Assembly (NCBI RefSeq): GCF_965363235.1
Contig: NC_134848.1
Location: 62,148,181 to 62,212,180 of the forward strand
DNA length: 64,000 nt
Source: Mytilus galloprovincialis
Taxonomy: Eukaryota; Mollusca; Bivalvia; Mytilida; Mytilidae
Reading direction: 5' to 3'
Position numbers and translations under genes: made by a program. Shown here piece by piece: positions 13,142 through 27,799 of the stretch (its first letter is position 1; every line of letters starts with the position of its first letter). The notes beneath the pieces were generated by a model. The model worked only from the letters and a program-made list of their open reading frames with translations. It was not told the origin of the DNA and made no database searches.

Positions 13142-13360
13142 ACTAGTAACTGAAATAAATCCGGGTCACAAAGCAAAAACTAGGAAAACTCATCAACTAT
13201 AAGAGGATCACAACGATATAACAGAAACACAGAACTGCTACAAAAACAAACGCCAACATACAAAGAAACAAATTATTCGATACCAACTGCCATATGCCTG
13301 ACTTGGTACAGGACATTTGAAGAAAATGGTGGTTTAAACATGTTTTAAACCAGAGTTCAA
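13142..13360 (+). repeat. Dispersed repeat R5, longer copy
   Basis: Contains ACAACGATATAACAGAAACA, ACCAACTGCCATATGCCTGA and CTTGGTACAGGACATTTGAA followed by AAAATGGTGGTTTAAAC. Confidence 0.65.
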
Positions 13361-13566
13361 ATGCAAAGTTGAAATCATCCCTTTGAAAATTTCATGGACG
13401 CCACTACGAGTTGGTTGACAATTATGAGATATCTGTTTCGCCAGATGACGACTGATAAGTTCCATCGACGTAACTAAATTGCCGTCAATTCTGTCATGAA
13501 TGTCACCAACCGAATAAGGCTTGGCACCGAGTTAGGAAATACATGAGCCACAAGACGGGTAAAAGA

Positions 13567-13905
13567 GAGCCGTGGTGTAGTGGTTAGTGCATCGGACTAC
13601 TAACACAAAGGTTTCTGGTTCGATTCCCGTTCCGTGATGAAAATTTCAGGGACTGAATTTTCGGCTCTTCCTTGACACCATTTGTGAGTATGGTCTTGAG
13701 GAAACGATGAAAGTCCATCGGAAGGGGACGATAAATGGCAGACCTGTGTTAAGAGAGAGCCATATCTCTTGCACGTTAAACACACCTTTGTAGATTTCGA
13801 AAAAGAGCAGGCTAATGCCGCTACAAGGCAGCACTCGCACCCGCAAAGTGAAAAGCGAATAATTTAAGTTGCAAAACTTGTTTCCCAATCCACTATAAAT
13901 AAATA
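13567..13905 (+). repeat. tRNA-derived SINE
   Basis: The head resembles a tRNA: box A TGGTGTAGTGG (13573-13583) and box B GGTTCGATTCC (13617-13627) at usual spacing. A body follows with GTCCATCGGAAGGGGACGAT, AAATGGCAGACCTGTGTTAA and a 3' A/T-rich end. Mollusc V-type and Meta/Deu-type SINEs are candidates; I cannot assign the family. The cloverleaf is imperfect and the tail is long, so it is not a functional tRNA gene. Confidence 0.8.
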
Positions 13906-13923
13906 TGTTTAAACTAAGACGAG

Positions 13924-14150
13924 TGTCACATGTAGAACATGATCTGCCTACCCTTTGGGAGCCGCTGAGTTCACTCTAATTTTTTTTTTTTTTTTTTTTT
14001 TTGGGGGGGGGGGGGGGTGTTACTCAATCTGTAGTTTTATATGTTGTGTTTTGTATACTGTTGCTTGTCTTGTTCGTTTTTTGCCCGGCTTTGTCAGTTC
14101 GTTTTTAATTATTAGTTTGATGTCCCTTTGATATATTTCGTCACTATTCA
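13924..14150 (-). repeat. Dispersed repeat R2, reverse copy with T/G homopolymer
   Basis: Reverse complement of the family at 49430 (GATCTGCCTACCCTTTGGGA, GTTTTATATGTTGTGT, CCTTTGATATATTTCGTC). An uninterrupted T run followed by a G run (13981-14017) replaces its usual TTTTTGGTGGGG. Confidence 0.7.
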
Positions 14151-14344
14151 AGTAGTAAAAGGTTTAACAATTATATATCAGTGTAGCTAAATGTATCATG
14201 ATAACGATTTGGTTCTATATATATATCACCGTGAGCAAATTAAGTTTTTTTCGCGGATATTTGTCTTATTGCGTTAATCTTCTTCACTTTACTTTGAGGT
14301 GGTTTTTGGCCGATTTTCATTACTGCAAGTTAATGTCTTTAAAG

Positions 14345-14480
14345 TAAAATAATACCAAAGGGACAATCAACATCTCAAACCATTGAATCAAATAAAGTTA
14401 ATTAAAACCATGAACAAAATAAAATTAAAGTCCAAGAGACGAACAACAGTCCAAAAAACACAGCATACCATGAAAACGAA
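14345..14480 (+). repeat. Dispersed repeat related to R2
   Basis: Begins AATACCAAAGGGACAATCAA and continues with AAGTCCAAGAGACGAACAAC. It resembles the start of R2 (GATACCAAAGGGACAGTCAA). Confidence 0.5.
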
Positions 14481-17400
14481 CACTCCTAAAACAGCGAATG
14501 ATCTCATGAGGTCAGGAAGGGTATTTAACTTTTTCATTTTGTTATTTCACAACTGCTTATAGTGTTTTACATACACAATGAAATACATTTGTATTTTTAA
14601 AGCTTATGTAGAAAATACTCAAAGCATCTTTTATTCAAATAATTAAAGCGATTAAACTTCTAAACACATTTAATATGACTTACTATAACACGATTTTAAA
14701 CTAAATAAGAAGCAGCCGCATTTTATTTAGTTCGTTTACATCCCGCTTTAGACAACCAAGTGTTTCTAAACAAGGTTACTTATTTCAATGTTGCCTACGA
14801 TTTAGTCGCAAAGTAATGTTTGCATTTAAACATAATTACAAAAAGTAAAAAAGTTTGACTTCGTAAAAAACATATTTTAACCTCAATTACCTCGCATATA
14901 TTCTTTTCTTACTTTAAATACCCCTTCTTTTATTATGGAAAATCATTCCCCTCCCTGATATTCACAATTAGCGATGTGCTATTTTAACATAGATTAACAA
15001 AATGATCGCTATTTGCAGATGGCAGATTTTTGGGCAACTGCAAACACTTCAATAGAAGGCTGTTCCATGAACAATAATTTATAATTGCATCTTAAAATTA
15101 CAAAACAAATATTCCTTGACCTAAAACATATACATTGATCAATTTTTTGAGCATACAAATATCGATTCCCCAAGATATTTTTTGCTTTTTGAATAATTTT
15201 TCATTTTTTTAGGATTTGTGATAAATTTCAATTTTCGGGAAATTTTGCGCATCGAATCTCGTATTTTTTGTTTGATTTGGAAATTATGTATCATGTTCCA
15301 TAAAGTTCATATGATCTTTTGGAAAATTTTATGGTACAAGAATTAGAAAATGGCGTTTTATTTAGTAATCGCAAAAATTGGAATGTTTTTTCATGACCTT
15401 TGACCTTGATTTAACAAAAATTGCACCGTACGATTTTTTTACGACCGGGCAAAACAGAAAGTACAGATTAACAGCTTTCGAATGATATATAATACAGCCG
15501 TGTGTTAGGTGGGTGCATTAAAGTCGTTAACTAAGCGTCTTTTTGAAATAAGTCACTCGCCTATTAATACTCTATTTCCAGTGAAGGAAGATCATGATCT
15601 GAAACACAGGGATAAGTTTTGATACGTAAACGTTTGAGTGGATTACTTTTAATGATGATACAAATAGAGTTTGCAAAACGTTATCAAACGAGTTTCGTTC
15701 TCTAAAATTAGAATATAAATACATAGGTAAACGTCAACGAGACAACAATTAACCAACAACAGAAAAAAAAAATAAATAAAATAAAGACATATACTTGTAG
15801 AGGACAGCTTAAAGGTTTCGTAACAATTAATGATGTTAAGCTTTTAATCGCTCCTTGTTTATAAAAGTTGCGAATAATTTACAGATAAAAAGTGAACAAG
15901 TAAAAAAAGAGAGAAAAAAAAGAGAAAGAAGATAATACTAAGGGAGCATTCCAAAAACATACTAGGTCTAAAGAGACAGACTAGACAGCACCATGACCAA
16001 AAACAAAGTTCTAAAGAGACAGACTAGACAGCACCCTGACCAAAAACATAGGTCTAAAGAGACAGACTAGACAGCACCCTGACCAAACACATAGGTCTAA
16101 AGAGACAGACTAGACAGCACCCTGACCAAAAACATAGGTCTAAAGAAACAGACTAGACAGCACCCTGACTAAAAACATAGGTCTAAAGAGACAGACTAGA
16201 CAGCACCCTGACCAAACACATAGGTCTAAAGAGACAGACTAGACAGCACCCTGACCAAAAACAAAGGTCTAAAGAGACAGACTAGACAGCACCCTGACCA
16301 AAAACAAAGGTCTAAAGAGACAGACTAGACAGCACCCTGACCAAACACATAGGTCTAAAGAGACAGACTAGACAGCACCCTGACCAAAAACATAGGTCTA
16401 AAGAAACAGACTAGACAGCACCCTGACTAAAAACATAGGTCTAAAGAGACAGACTAGACAGCACCCTGACCAAAAACAAAGGTCTAAAGAGACAGACTAG
16501 ACAGCACCCTGACCAAAAACAAAGGTCTAAAGAGACAGACTAGACAGCACCCTGACCAAACACATAGGTCTAAAGAGACAGACTAGACAGCACCCTGACC
16601 AAAAACATAGGTCTAAAGAAACAGACTAGACAGCACCCTGACTAAAAACATAGGTCTAAAGAGACAGACTAGACAGCACCCTGACCAAAAACATAGGTCT
16701 AAAGAGACAGACTAGACAGCACCCTGACCAAAAACATAGGTCTAAAGAGACAGACTAGACAGCACCCTGACCAAAAACATAGGTCTAAAGAGACAGACTA
16801 GACAGCACCCTGACCAAAAACATGCCTAAAGAGACAGACTAGACAGCACCCTGACCAAAAACATAGGTCTAAAGAGACAGACTAGACAGCACCCTGACCA
16901 AAAACATAGGTCTAAAGAGACAGACTAGACAGCACCCTGACCAAAAACATAGGTCTAAAGAGACAGACTAGACAGCACCCTGACCAAAAACATAGGTCTA
17001 AAGAGACAGACTAGACAGCACCCTGACCAAAAACATAGGTCTAAAGAGACAGACTAGACAGCACCCTGACCAAAAACATAGGTCTAAAGAGACAGACTAG
17101 ACAGCACCATGACCAAAAACATAGGTCTAAAGAGACAGACTAGACAGCACCATGACCAAAAACATAGGTCTAAAGAGACAGACTAGACAGCATCCTGACC
17201 AAAAACATAGGTCTAAAGAGACAAACTAGACAGCACCCTGACCAAAAATATAGGTCTAAAGAGACAGACTAGACAGCACCCTGACCAAAAACATAGATCT
17301 AAAGAGACAGACTAGACAGCACCCTGACCAAAAACATAGGTCTAAAGAGACAGACTAGACAGCACCCTGACCAAAAACATAGGTCTAAAGAGACAGACTA

Positions 17401-20400
17401 GACAGCACCCTGACCAAAAACATAGGTCTAAAGAGACAGACTAGACAGCACCCTGACCAAAAACATAGGTCTAAAGAGACAGACTAGACAGCACCATGAC
17501 CAAAAACATAGGTCTAAAGAGACAGACTAGACAGCACCATGACCAAAAACATAGGTCTAAAGAGACAGACTAGACAGCATCCTGACCAAAAACATAGGTC
17601 TAAAGAGACAAACTAGACAGCACCCTGACCAAAAATATAGGTCTAAAGAGACAGACTAGACAGCACCCTGACCAAAAACATAGATCTAAAGAGACAGACT
17701 AGACAGCACCCTGACCAAAAACATAGGTCTAAAGAGACAGACTAGACAGCACCCTGACCAAAAACATAGGTCTAAAGAGACAGACTAGACAGCACCCTGA
17801 CCAAAAACATACGTCTAAAGAGACAGACTAGACAGCACCCTGACCAAAAACAAAGTTCTAAAGAGACAGACTAGACAGCACCATGACCAAAAACATAGAT
17901 CTAAAGAGACAGACTAGACAGCACCATGACCAAAAACATAGGTCTAAAGAGACAGACTAGACAGCACCATGACCAAAAACAAAGGTCTAAAGAGACAGAC
18001 TAGACAGCACCATGACCAAAAACATAGGTCTAAAGAGACAGACTAGACAGCACCATGACCAAAAACAAAGGTCTAAAGAGACAGACTAGACAGCACCCTG
18101 ACCAAAAACATAGGTCTAAAGAGACAGACTAGACAGCACCATGACCAAAAACATAGGTCTAAAGAGACAGACTAGACAGCACCATGACCAAAAACAAAGG
18201 TCTAAAGAGACAGACTAGACAGCACCCTGACCAAAAACAAAGGTCTAAAGAGACAGACTAGACAGCACCATGACCAAAAACAAAGGTCTAAAGAGACAGA
18301 CTAGACAGCACCATGACCAAAAACATAGGTCTAAAGAGACAGACTAGACAGCACCATGACCAAAAACATAGGCCTAAAGAGACAGACTAGACAGCACCCT
18401 GACCAAAAACATAGGTCTAAAGAGACAGACTAGACAGCACCCTGACCAAAAACATAGGTCTAAAGAGACAGACTAGACAGCACCCTGACCAAAAACATAG
18501 GTCTAAAGAGACAGACTAGACAGCACCCTGACCAAAAACAAAGGTCTAAAGAGACAGACTAGACAGCACCATGACCAAAAACATAGGTCTAAAGAGACAG
18601 ACTAGACAGCACCATGACCAAAAACAAAGGTCTAAAGAGACAGACTAGACAGCACCCTGACCAAAAACATAGGTCTAAAGAGACAGACTAGACAGCACCC
18701 TGACCAAAAACAAAGGTCTAAAGAGACAGACTAGACAGCACCATGACCAAAAACATAGGTCTAAAGAGACAGACTAGACAGCACCATGACCAAAAACAAA
18801 GGTCTAAAGAGACAGACTAGACAGCACCCTGACCAAAAACAAAGGTCTAAAGAGACAGACTAGACAGCACCATGACCAAAAACATAGGTCTAAAGAGACA
18901 GACTAGACAGCACCATGACCAAAAACAAAGGTCTAAAGAGACAGACTAGACAGCACCCTGACCAAAAACATAGGTCTAAAGAGACAGACTAGACAGCACC
19001 ATGACCAAAAACATAGGCATAAAGAGACAGACTAGACAGCACCCTGACCAAAAACATAGGTCTAAAGAGACAGACTAGACAGCACCCTGACCAAAAACAT
19101 AGGTCTAAAGAGACAGACTAGACAGCACCCTGACCAAAAACATAGGTCTAAAGAGACAGACTAGACAGCACCATGACCAAAAACATAGGTCTAAAGAGAC
19201 AGACTAGACAGCACCCTGACCAAAAACATAGGTCTAAAGAGACAGACTAGACAGCACCCTGACCAAAAACATAGGTCTAAAGAGACAGACTAGACAGCAC
19301 CATGACCAAAAACATAGATCTAAAGAGACAGACTAGACAGCACCATGACCAAAAACATAGGTCTAAAGAGACAGACTAGACAGCACCATGACCAAAACAT
19401 AGGTCTAAAGAGACAGACTAGACAGCACCATGACCAAAAACATAGGTCTAAAGAGACAGACTAGACAGCACCATGACCAAAAACATAGGTCTAAAGAGAC
19501 AGACTAGACAGCACCGTGACCAAACACATAGGTCTAAAGAGACAGACTAGACAGCACCCTGACCAAAAACATAGGTCTAAAGAGACAGACTAGACAGCAC
19601 CCTGACCAAAAACATACGTCTAAAGAGACAGACTAGACAGCACCCTGACCAAAAACATAGGTCTAAAGAGACAGACTAGACAGCACCCTGACCAAAAACA
19701 TAGGTCTAAAGAGACAGACTAGGCAGCACCCTGACCAAAAACATAGATCTTAAGAGACAGACTAGACAGCACCCTGACCAAAAACATAGGTCTAAAGAGA
19801 CAGACTAGACAGGACCCTGACCAAACACATAGGCCTAAAGAGACAGACTAGACAGCACCCTGACCAAACACATAGGTCTAAAGAGACAGACTAGACAGCA
19901 CCCTGACCAAACACATAGGTCTAAAGAGACAGACTAGACAGCACCGTGACCAAACACATAGGTCTAAAGAGACAGACTAGACAGCACCCTGACCAAACAC
20001 ATAGGTCTAAAGAGACAGACTAGACAGCACCCTGACCAAACACATAGGTCTTAAGAGACAGACTAGACAGCACCCTGACCAAACACATAGGTCTTAAGAG
20101 ACAGACTAGACAGCACCCTGACCAAAAAACATAGGTCTAAAGAGACAGACTAGACAGCACCCTGACCAAAAACATAGGTCTAAAGAGACAGACTAGACAG
20201 CACCCTGACCAAAAACATAGGTCTAAAGAGACAGACTAGACAGCACCCTGACCAAAAACATAGGTCTAAAGAGACAGACTAGACAGCACCCTGACCAAAA
20301 ACATAGGTCTAAAGAGACAGACTAGACAGCACCCTGACCAAAAAACATAGGTCTAAAGAGACAGACTAGACAGCACCATGACCAAAAACATAGGTCTAAA

Positions 20401-20717
20401 GAGACAGACTAGACAGCACCCTGACCAAAAACATAGGTCTAAAGAGACAGACTAGACGGCACCCTGACCAAAAACATAGGTCTAAAGAGACAGACTAGAC
20501 AGCACCCTGACCAAAAACATAGGTCTAAAGAGACAGACTAGACAGCACCCTGACCAAAAACATAGGTCTAAAGAGACAGACTAGACAGCACCCTGACCAA
20601 AAACATAGGTCTAAAGAGACAGACTAGACAGCACCATGACCAAAAACATAGGTCTAAAGAGACAGACTAGACAGCACCATGACCAAAAACATAGGTCTAA
20701 AGAGACAGACTAGACAG

Positions 20718-23700
20718 CATCCTGACCAAAAACATAGGTCTAAAGAGACAAACTAGACAGCACCCTGACCAAAAATATAGGTCTAAAGAGACAGACTAGA
20801 CAGCACCCTGACCAAAAACATAGATCTAAAGAGACAGACTAGACAGCACCCTGACCAAAAACATAGGTCTAAAGAGACAGACTAGACAGCACCCTGACCA
20901 AAAACATAGGTCTAAAGAGACAGACTAGACAGCACCCTGACCAAAAACATAGGTCTAAAGAGACAGACTAGACAGCACCCTGACCAAAAACATAGGTCTA
21001 AAGAGACAGACTAGACAGCACCATGACCAAAAACATAGGTCTAAAGAGACAGACTAGACAGCACCATGACCAAAAACATAGGTCTAAAGAGACAGACTAG
21101 ACAGCATCCTGACCAAAAACATAGGTCTAAAGAGACAAACTAGACAGCACCCTGACCAAAAATATAGGTCTAAAGAGACAGACTAGACAGCACCCTGACC
21201 AAAAACATAGATCTAAAGAGACAGACTAGACAGCACCCTGACCAAAAACATAGGTCTAAAGAGACAGACTAGACAGCACCCTGACCAAAAACATAGGTCT
21301 AAAGAGACAGACTAGACAGCACCCTGACCAAAAACATACGTCTAAAGAGACAGACTAGACAGCACCCTGACCAAAAACAAAGTTCTAAAGAGACAGACTA
21401 GACAGCACCATGACCAAAAACATAGATCTAAAGAGACAGACTAGACAGCACCATGACCAAAAACATAGGTCTAAAGAGACAGACTAGACAGCACCATGAC
21501 CAAAAACAAAGGTCTAAAGAGACAGACTAGACAGCACCATGACCAAAAACATAGGTCTAAAGAGACAGACTAGACAGCACCATGACCAAAAACAAAGGTC
21601 TAAAGAGACAGACTAGACAGCACCCTGACCAAAAACATAGGTCTAAAGAGACAGACTAGACAGCACCATGACCAAAAACATAGGTCTAAAGAGACAGACT
21701 AGACAGCACCATGACCAAAAACAAAGGTCTAAAGAGACAGACTAGACAGCACCCTGACCAAAAACAAAGGTCTAAAGAGACAGACTAGACAGCACCATGA
21801 CCAAAAACAAAGGTCTAAAGAGACAGACTAGACAGCACCATGACCAAAAACATAGGTCTAAAGAGACAGACTAGACAGCACCATGACCAAAAACATAGGC
21901 CTAAAGAGACAGACTAGACAGCACCCTGACCAAAAACATAGGTCTAAAGAGACAGACTAGACAGCACCCTGACCAAAAACATAGGTCTAAAGAGACAGAC
22001 TAGACAGCACCCTGACCAAAAACATAGGTCTAAAGAGACAGACTAGACAGCACCCTGACCAAAAACAAAGGTCTAAAGAGACAGACTAGACAGCACCATG
22101 ACCAAAAACATAGGTCTAAAGAGACAGACTAGACAGCACCATGACCAAAAACAAAGGTCTAAAGAGACAGACTAGACAGCACCCTGACCAAAAACATAGG
22201 TCTAAAGAGACAGACTAGACAGCACCATGACCAAAAACATAGGTCTAAAGAGACAGACTAGACAGCACCATGACCAAAAACAAAGGTCTAAAGAGACAGA
22301 CTAGACAGCACCCTGACCAAAAACAAAGGTCTAAAGAGACAGACTAGACAGCACCATGACCAAAAACAAAGGTCTAAAGAGACAGACTAGACAGCACCAT
22401 GACCAAAAACATAGGTCTAAAGAGACAGACTAGACAGCACCATGACCAAAAACATAGGCCTAAAGAGACAGACTAGACAGCACCCTGACCAAAAACATAG
22501 GTCTAAAGAGACAGACTAGACAGCACCCTGACCAAAAACATAGGTCTAAAGAGACAGACTAGACAGCACCCTGACCAAAAACATAGGTCTAAAGAGACAG
22601 ACTAGACAGCACCCTGACCAAAAACAAAGGTCTAAAGAGACAGACTAGACAGCACCATGACCAAAAACATAGGTCTAAAGAGACAGACTAGACAGCACCA
22701 TGACCAAAAACAAAGGTCTAAAGAGACAGACTAGACAGCACCCTGACCAAAAACATAGGTCTAAAGAGACAGACTAGACAGCACCCTGACCAAAAACAAA
22801 GGTCTAAAGAGACAGACTAGACAGCACCATGACCAAAAACATAGGTCTAAAGAGACAGACTAGACAGCACCATGACCAAAAACAAAGGTCTAAAGAGACA
22901 GACTAGACAGCACCCTGACCAAAAACAAAGGTCTAAAGAGACAGACTAGACAGCACCATGACCAAAAACATAGGTCTAAAGAGACAGACTAGACAGCACC
23001 ATGACCAAAAACAAAGGTCTAAAGAGACAGACTAGACAGCACCCTGACCAAAAACATAGGTCTAAAGAGACAGACTAGACAGCACCATGACCAAAAACAT
23101 AGGCCTAAAGAGACAGACTAGACAGCACCCTGACCAAAAACATAGGTCTAAAGAGACAGACTAGACAGCACCCTGACCAAAAACATAGGTCTAAAGAGAC
23201 AGACTAGACAGCACCCTGACCAAAAACATAGGTCTAAAGAGACAGACTAGACAGCACCATGACCAAAAACATAGGTCTAAAGAGACAGACTAGACAGCAC
23301 CCTGACCAAAAACATAGGTCTAAAGAGACAGACTAGACAGCACCCTGACCAAAAACATAGGTCTAAAGAGACAGACTAGACAGCACCATGACCAAAAACA
23401 TAGATCTAAAGAGACAGACTAGACAGCACCATGACCAAAAACATAGGTCTAAAGAGACAGACTAGACAGCACCATGACCAAAACATAGGTCTAAAGAGAC
23501 AGACTAGACAGCACCATGACCAAAAACATAGGTCTAAAGAGACAGACTAGACAGCACCATGACCAAAAACATAGGTCTAAAGAGACAGACTAGACAGCAC
23601 CGTGACCAAACACATAGGTCTAAAGAGACAGACTAGACAGCACCCTGACCAAAAACATAGGTCTAAAGAGACAGACTAGACAGCACCCTGACCAAAAACA

Positions 23701-24803
23701 TACGTCTAAAGAGACAGACTAGACAGCACCCTGACCAAAAACATAGGTCTAAAGAGACAGACTAGACAGCACCCTGACCAAAAACATAGGTCTAAAGAGA
23801 CAGACTAGGCAGCACCCTGACCAAAAACATAGATCTTAAGAGACAGACTAGACAGCACCCTGACCAAAAACATAGGTCTAAAGAGACAGACTAGACAGGA
23901 CCCTGACCAAACACATAGGCCTAAAGAGACAGACTAGACAGCACCCTGACCAAACACATAGGTCTAAAGAGACAGACTAGACAGCACCCTGACCAAACAC
24001 ATAGGTCTAAAGAGACAGACTAGACAGCACCGTGACCAAACACATAGGTCTAAAGAGACAGACTAGACAGCACCCTGACCAAACACATAGGTCTAAAGAG
24101 ACAGACTAGACAGCACCCTGACCAAACACATAGGTCTTAAGAGACAGACTAGACAGCACCCTGACCAAACACATAGGTCTTAAGAGACAGACTAGACAGC
24201 ACCCTGACCAAAAAACATAGGTCTAAAGAGACAGACTAGACAGCACCCTGACCAAAAACATAGGTCTAAAGAGACAGACTAGACAGCACCCTGACCAAAA
24301 ACATAGGTCTAAAGAGACAGACTAGACAGCACCCTGACCAAAAACATAGGTCTAAAGAGACAGACTAGACAGCACCCTGACCAAAAACATAGGTCTAAAG
24401 AGACAGACTAGACAGCACCCTGACCAAAAAACATAGGTCTAAAGAGACAGACTAGACAGCACCATGACCAAAAACATAGGTCTAAAGAGACAGACTAGAC
24501 AGCACCCTGACCAAAAACATAGGTCTAAAGAGACAGACTAGACGGCACCCTGACCAAAAACATAGGTCTAAAGAGACAGACTAGACAGCACCCTGACCAA
24601 AAACATAGGTCTAAAGAGACAGACTAGACAGCACCCTGACCAAAAACATAGGTCTAAAGAGACAGACTAGACAGCACCCTGACCAAAAACATAGGTCTAA
24701 AGAGACAGACTAGACAGCACCATGACCAAAAACATAGGTCTAAAGAGACAGACTAGACAGCACCATGACCAAAAACATAGGTCTAAAGAGACAGACTAGA
24801 CAG
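20718..24803. repeat. Complete 4086-bp higher-order repeat unit of the satellite
   Basis: Marker variants at 19721, 19811, 20458 and 20718 recur at 23807, 23897, 24544 and 24804, each exactly 4086 bp later (95 x 43 + 1). Before it lies a 3527-bp version (17191-20717, 13 monomers fewer). After it lies a shorter version: the same markers recur 3097 bp on at 26904, 26994 and 27641 (23 monomers fewer). Confidence 0.85.
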
Positions 24804-27799
24804 CATCCTGACCAAAAACATAGGTCTAAAGAGACAAACTAGACAGCACCCTGACCAAAAATATAGGTCTAAAGAGACAGACTAGACAGCACCCTGACCA
24901 AAAACATAGATCTAAAGAGACAGACTAGACAGCACCCTGACCAAAAACATAGGTCTAAAGAGACAGACTAGACAGCACCCTGACCAAAAACATAGGTCTA
25001 AAGAGACAGACTAGACAGCACCCTGACCAAAAACATAGGTCTAAAGAGACAGACTAGACAGCACCCTGACCAAAAACATAGGTCTAAAGAGACAGACTAG
25101 ACAGCACCATGACCAAAAACATAGGTCTAAAGAGACAGACTAGACAGCACCATGACCAAAAACATAGGTCTAAAGAGACAGACTAGACAGCATCCTGACC
25201 AAAAACATAGGTCTAAAGAGACAAACTAGACAGCACCCTGACCAAAAATATAGGTCTAAAGAGACAGACTAGACAGCACCCTGACCAAAAACATAGATCT
25301 AAAGAGACAGACTAGACAGCACCCTGACCAAAAACATAGGTCTAAAGAGACAGACTAGACAGCACCCTGACCAAAAACATAGGTCTAAAGAGACAGACTA
25401 GACAGCACCCTGACCAAAAACATACGTCTAAAGAGACAGACTAGACAGCACCCTGACCAAAAACAAAGTTCTAAAGAGACAGACTAGACAGCACCATGAC
25501 CAAAAACATAGATCTAAAGAGACAGACTAGACAGCACCATGACCAAAAACATAGGTCTAAAGAGACAGACTAGACAGCACCATGACCAAAAACAAAGGTC
25601 TAAAGAGACAGACTAGACAGCACCATGACCAAAAACATAGGTCTAAAGAGACAGACTAGACAGCACCATGACCAAAAACAAAGGTCTAAAGAGACAGACT
25701 AGACAGCACCCTGACCAAAAACATAGGTCTAAAGAGACAGACTAGACAGCACCATGACCAAAAACAAAGGTCTAAAGAGACAGACTAGACAGCACCCTGA
25801 CCAAAAACAAAGGTCTAAAGAGACAGACTAGACAGCACCATGACCAAAAACAAAGGTCTAAAGAGACAGACTAGACAGCACCATGACCAAAAACATAGGT
25901 CTAAAGAGACAGACTAGACAGCACCATGACCAAAAACATAGGCCTAAAGAGACAGACTAGACAGCACCCTGACCAAAAACATAGGTCTAAAGAGACAGAC
26001 TAGACAGCACCCTGACCAAAAACATAGGTCTAAAGAGACAGACTAGACAGCACCCTGACCAAAAACATAGGTCTAAAGAGACAGACTAGACAGCACCCTG
26101 ACCAAAAACAAAGGTCTAAAGAGACAGACTAGACAGCACCATGACCAAAAACATAGGTCTAAAGAGACAGACTAGACAGCACCATGACCAAAAACAAAGG
26201 TCTAAAGAGACAGACTAGACAGCACCCTGACCAAAAACATAGGTCTAAAGAGACAGACTAGACAGCACCCTGACCAAAAACATAGGTCTAAAGAGACAGA
26301 CTAGACAGCACCCTGACCAAAAACATAGGTCTAAAGAGACAGACTAGACAGCACCATGACCAAAAACATAGGTCTAAAGAGACAGACTAGACAGCACCCT
26401 GACCAAAAACATAGGTCTAAAGAGACAGACTAGACAGCACCCTGACCAAAAACATAGGTCTAAAGAGACAGACTAGACAGCACCATGACCAAAAACATAG
26501 ATCTAAAGAGACAGACTAGACAGCACCATGACCAAAAACATAGGTCTAAAGAGACAGACTAGACAGCACCATGACCAAAACATAGGTCTAAAGAGACAGA
26601 CTAGACAGCACCATGACCAAAAACATAGGTCTAAAGAGACAGACTAGACAGCACCATGACCAAAAACATAGGTCTAAAGAGACAGACTAGACAGCACCGT
26701 GACCAAACACATAGGTCTAAAGAGACAGACTAGACAGCACCCTGACCAAAAACATAGGTCTAAAGAGACAGACTAGACAGCACCCTGACCAAAAACATAC
26801 GTCTAAAGAGACAGACTAGACAGCACCCTGACCAAAAACATAGGTCTAAAGAGACAGACTAGACAGCACCCTGACCAAAAACATAGGTCTAAAGAGACAG
26901 ACTAGGCAGCACCCTGACCAAAAACATAGATCTTAAGAGACAGACTAGACAGCACCCTGACCAAAAACATAGGTCTAAAGAGACAGACTAGACAGGACCC
27001 TGACCAAACACATAGGCCTAAAGAGACAGACTAGACAGCACCCTGACCAAACACATAGGTCTAAAGAGACAGACTAGACAGCACCCTGACCAAACACATA
27101 GGTCTAAAGAGACAGACTAGACAGCACCGTGACCAAACACATAGGTCTAAAGAGACAGACTAGACAGCACCCTGACCAAACACATAGGTCTAAAGAGACA
27201 GACTAGACAGCACCCTGACCAAACACATAGGTCTTAAGAGACAGACTAGACAGCACCCTGACCAAACACATAGGTCTTAAGAGACAGACTAGACAGCACC
27301 CTGACCAAAAAACATAGGTCTAAAGAGACAGACTAGACAGCACCCTGACCAAAAACATAGGTCTAAAGAGACAGACTAGACAGCACCCTGACCAAAAACA
27401 TAGGTCTAAAGAGACAGACTAGACAGCACCCTGACCAAAAACATAGGTCTAAAGAGACAGACTAGACAGCACCCTGACCAAAAACATAGGTCTAAAGAGA
27501 CAGACTAGACAGCACCCTGACCAAAAAACATAGGTCTAAAGAGACAGACTAGACAGCACCATGACCAAAAACATAGGTCTAAAGAGACAGACTAGACAGC
27601 ACCCTGACCAAAAACATAGGTCTAAAGAGACAGACTAGACGGCACCCTGACCAAAAACATAGGTCTAAAGAGACAGACTAGACAGCACCCTGACCAAAAA
27701 CATAGGTCTAAAGAGACAGACTAGACAGCACCCTGACCAAAAACATAGGTCTAAAGAGACAGACTAGACAGCACCCTGACCAAAAACATAGGTCTAAAG

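Larger units (their letters stand above)
11637..15564. mobile_element. 3.9-kb element with inverted ends (composite transposon-like)
   Basis: ATAGGCGAGTGACTT at 11637 is matched in reverse at 15564. The ends continue as inverted repeats for 150-190 bp (CACCTACCTAACACACGGCT / GCCGTGTGTTAGGTGGGTGC; TTTTGCCCGGTCGTAAAAAA and its complement; CAAAGGTCAAGG / CCTTTGACCTTG). No transposase is readable. The interior holds R5, a SINE and two R2-type repeats as nested insertions. Confidence 0.7.

Noticed and set aside
13567..13637. tRNA gene
   Set aside because: Box A and box B are good, but the arms pair poorly and a conserved SINE-type body follows, so it is a SINE head.
13600..13888. Minus-strand ORFs of 61 and 80 codons
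   Set aside because: They lie entirely inside the SINE.
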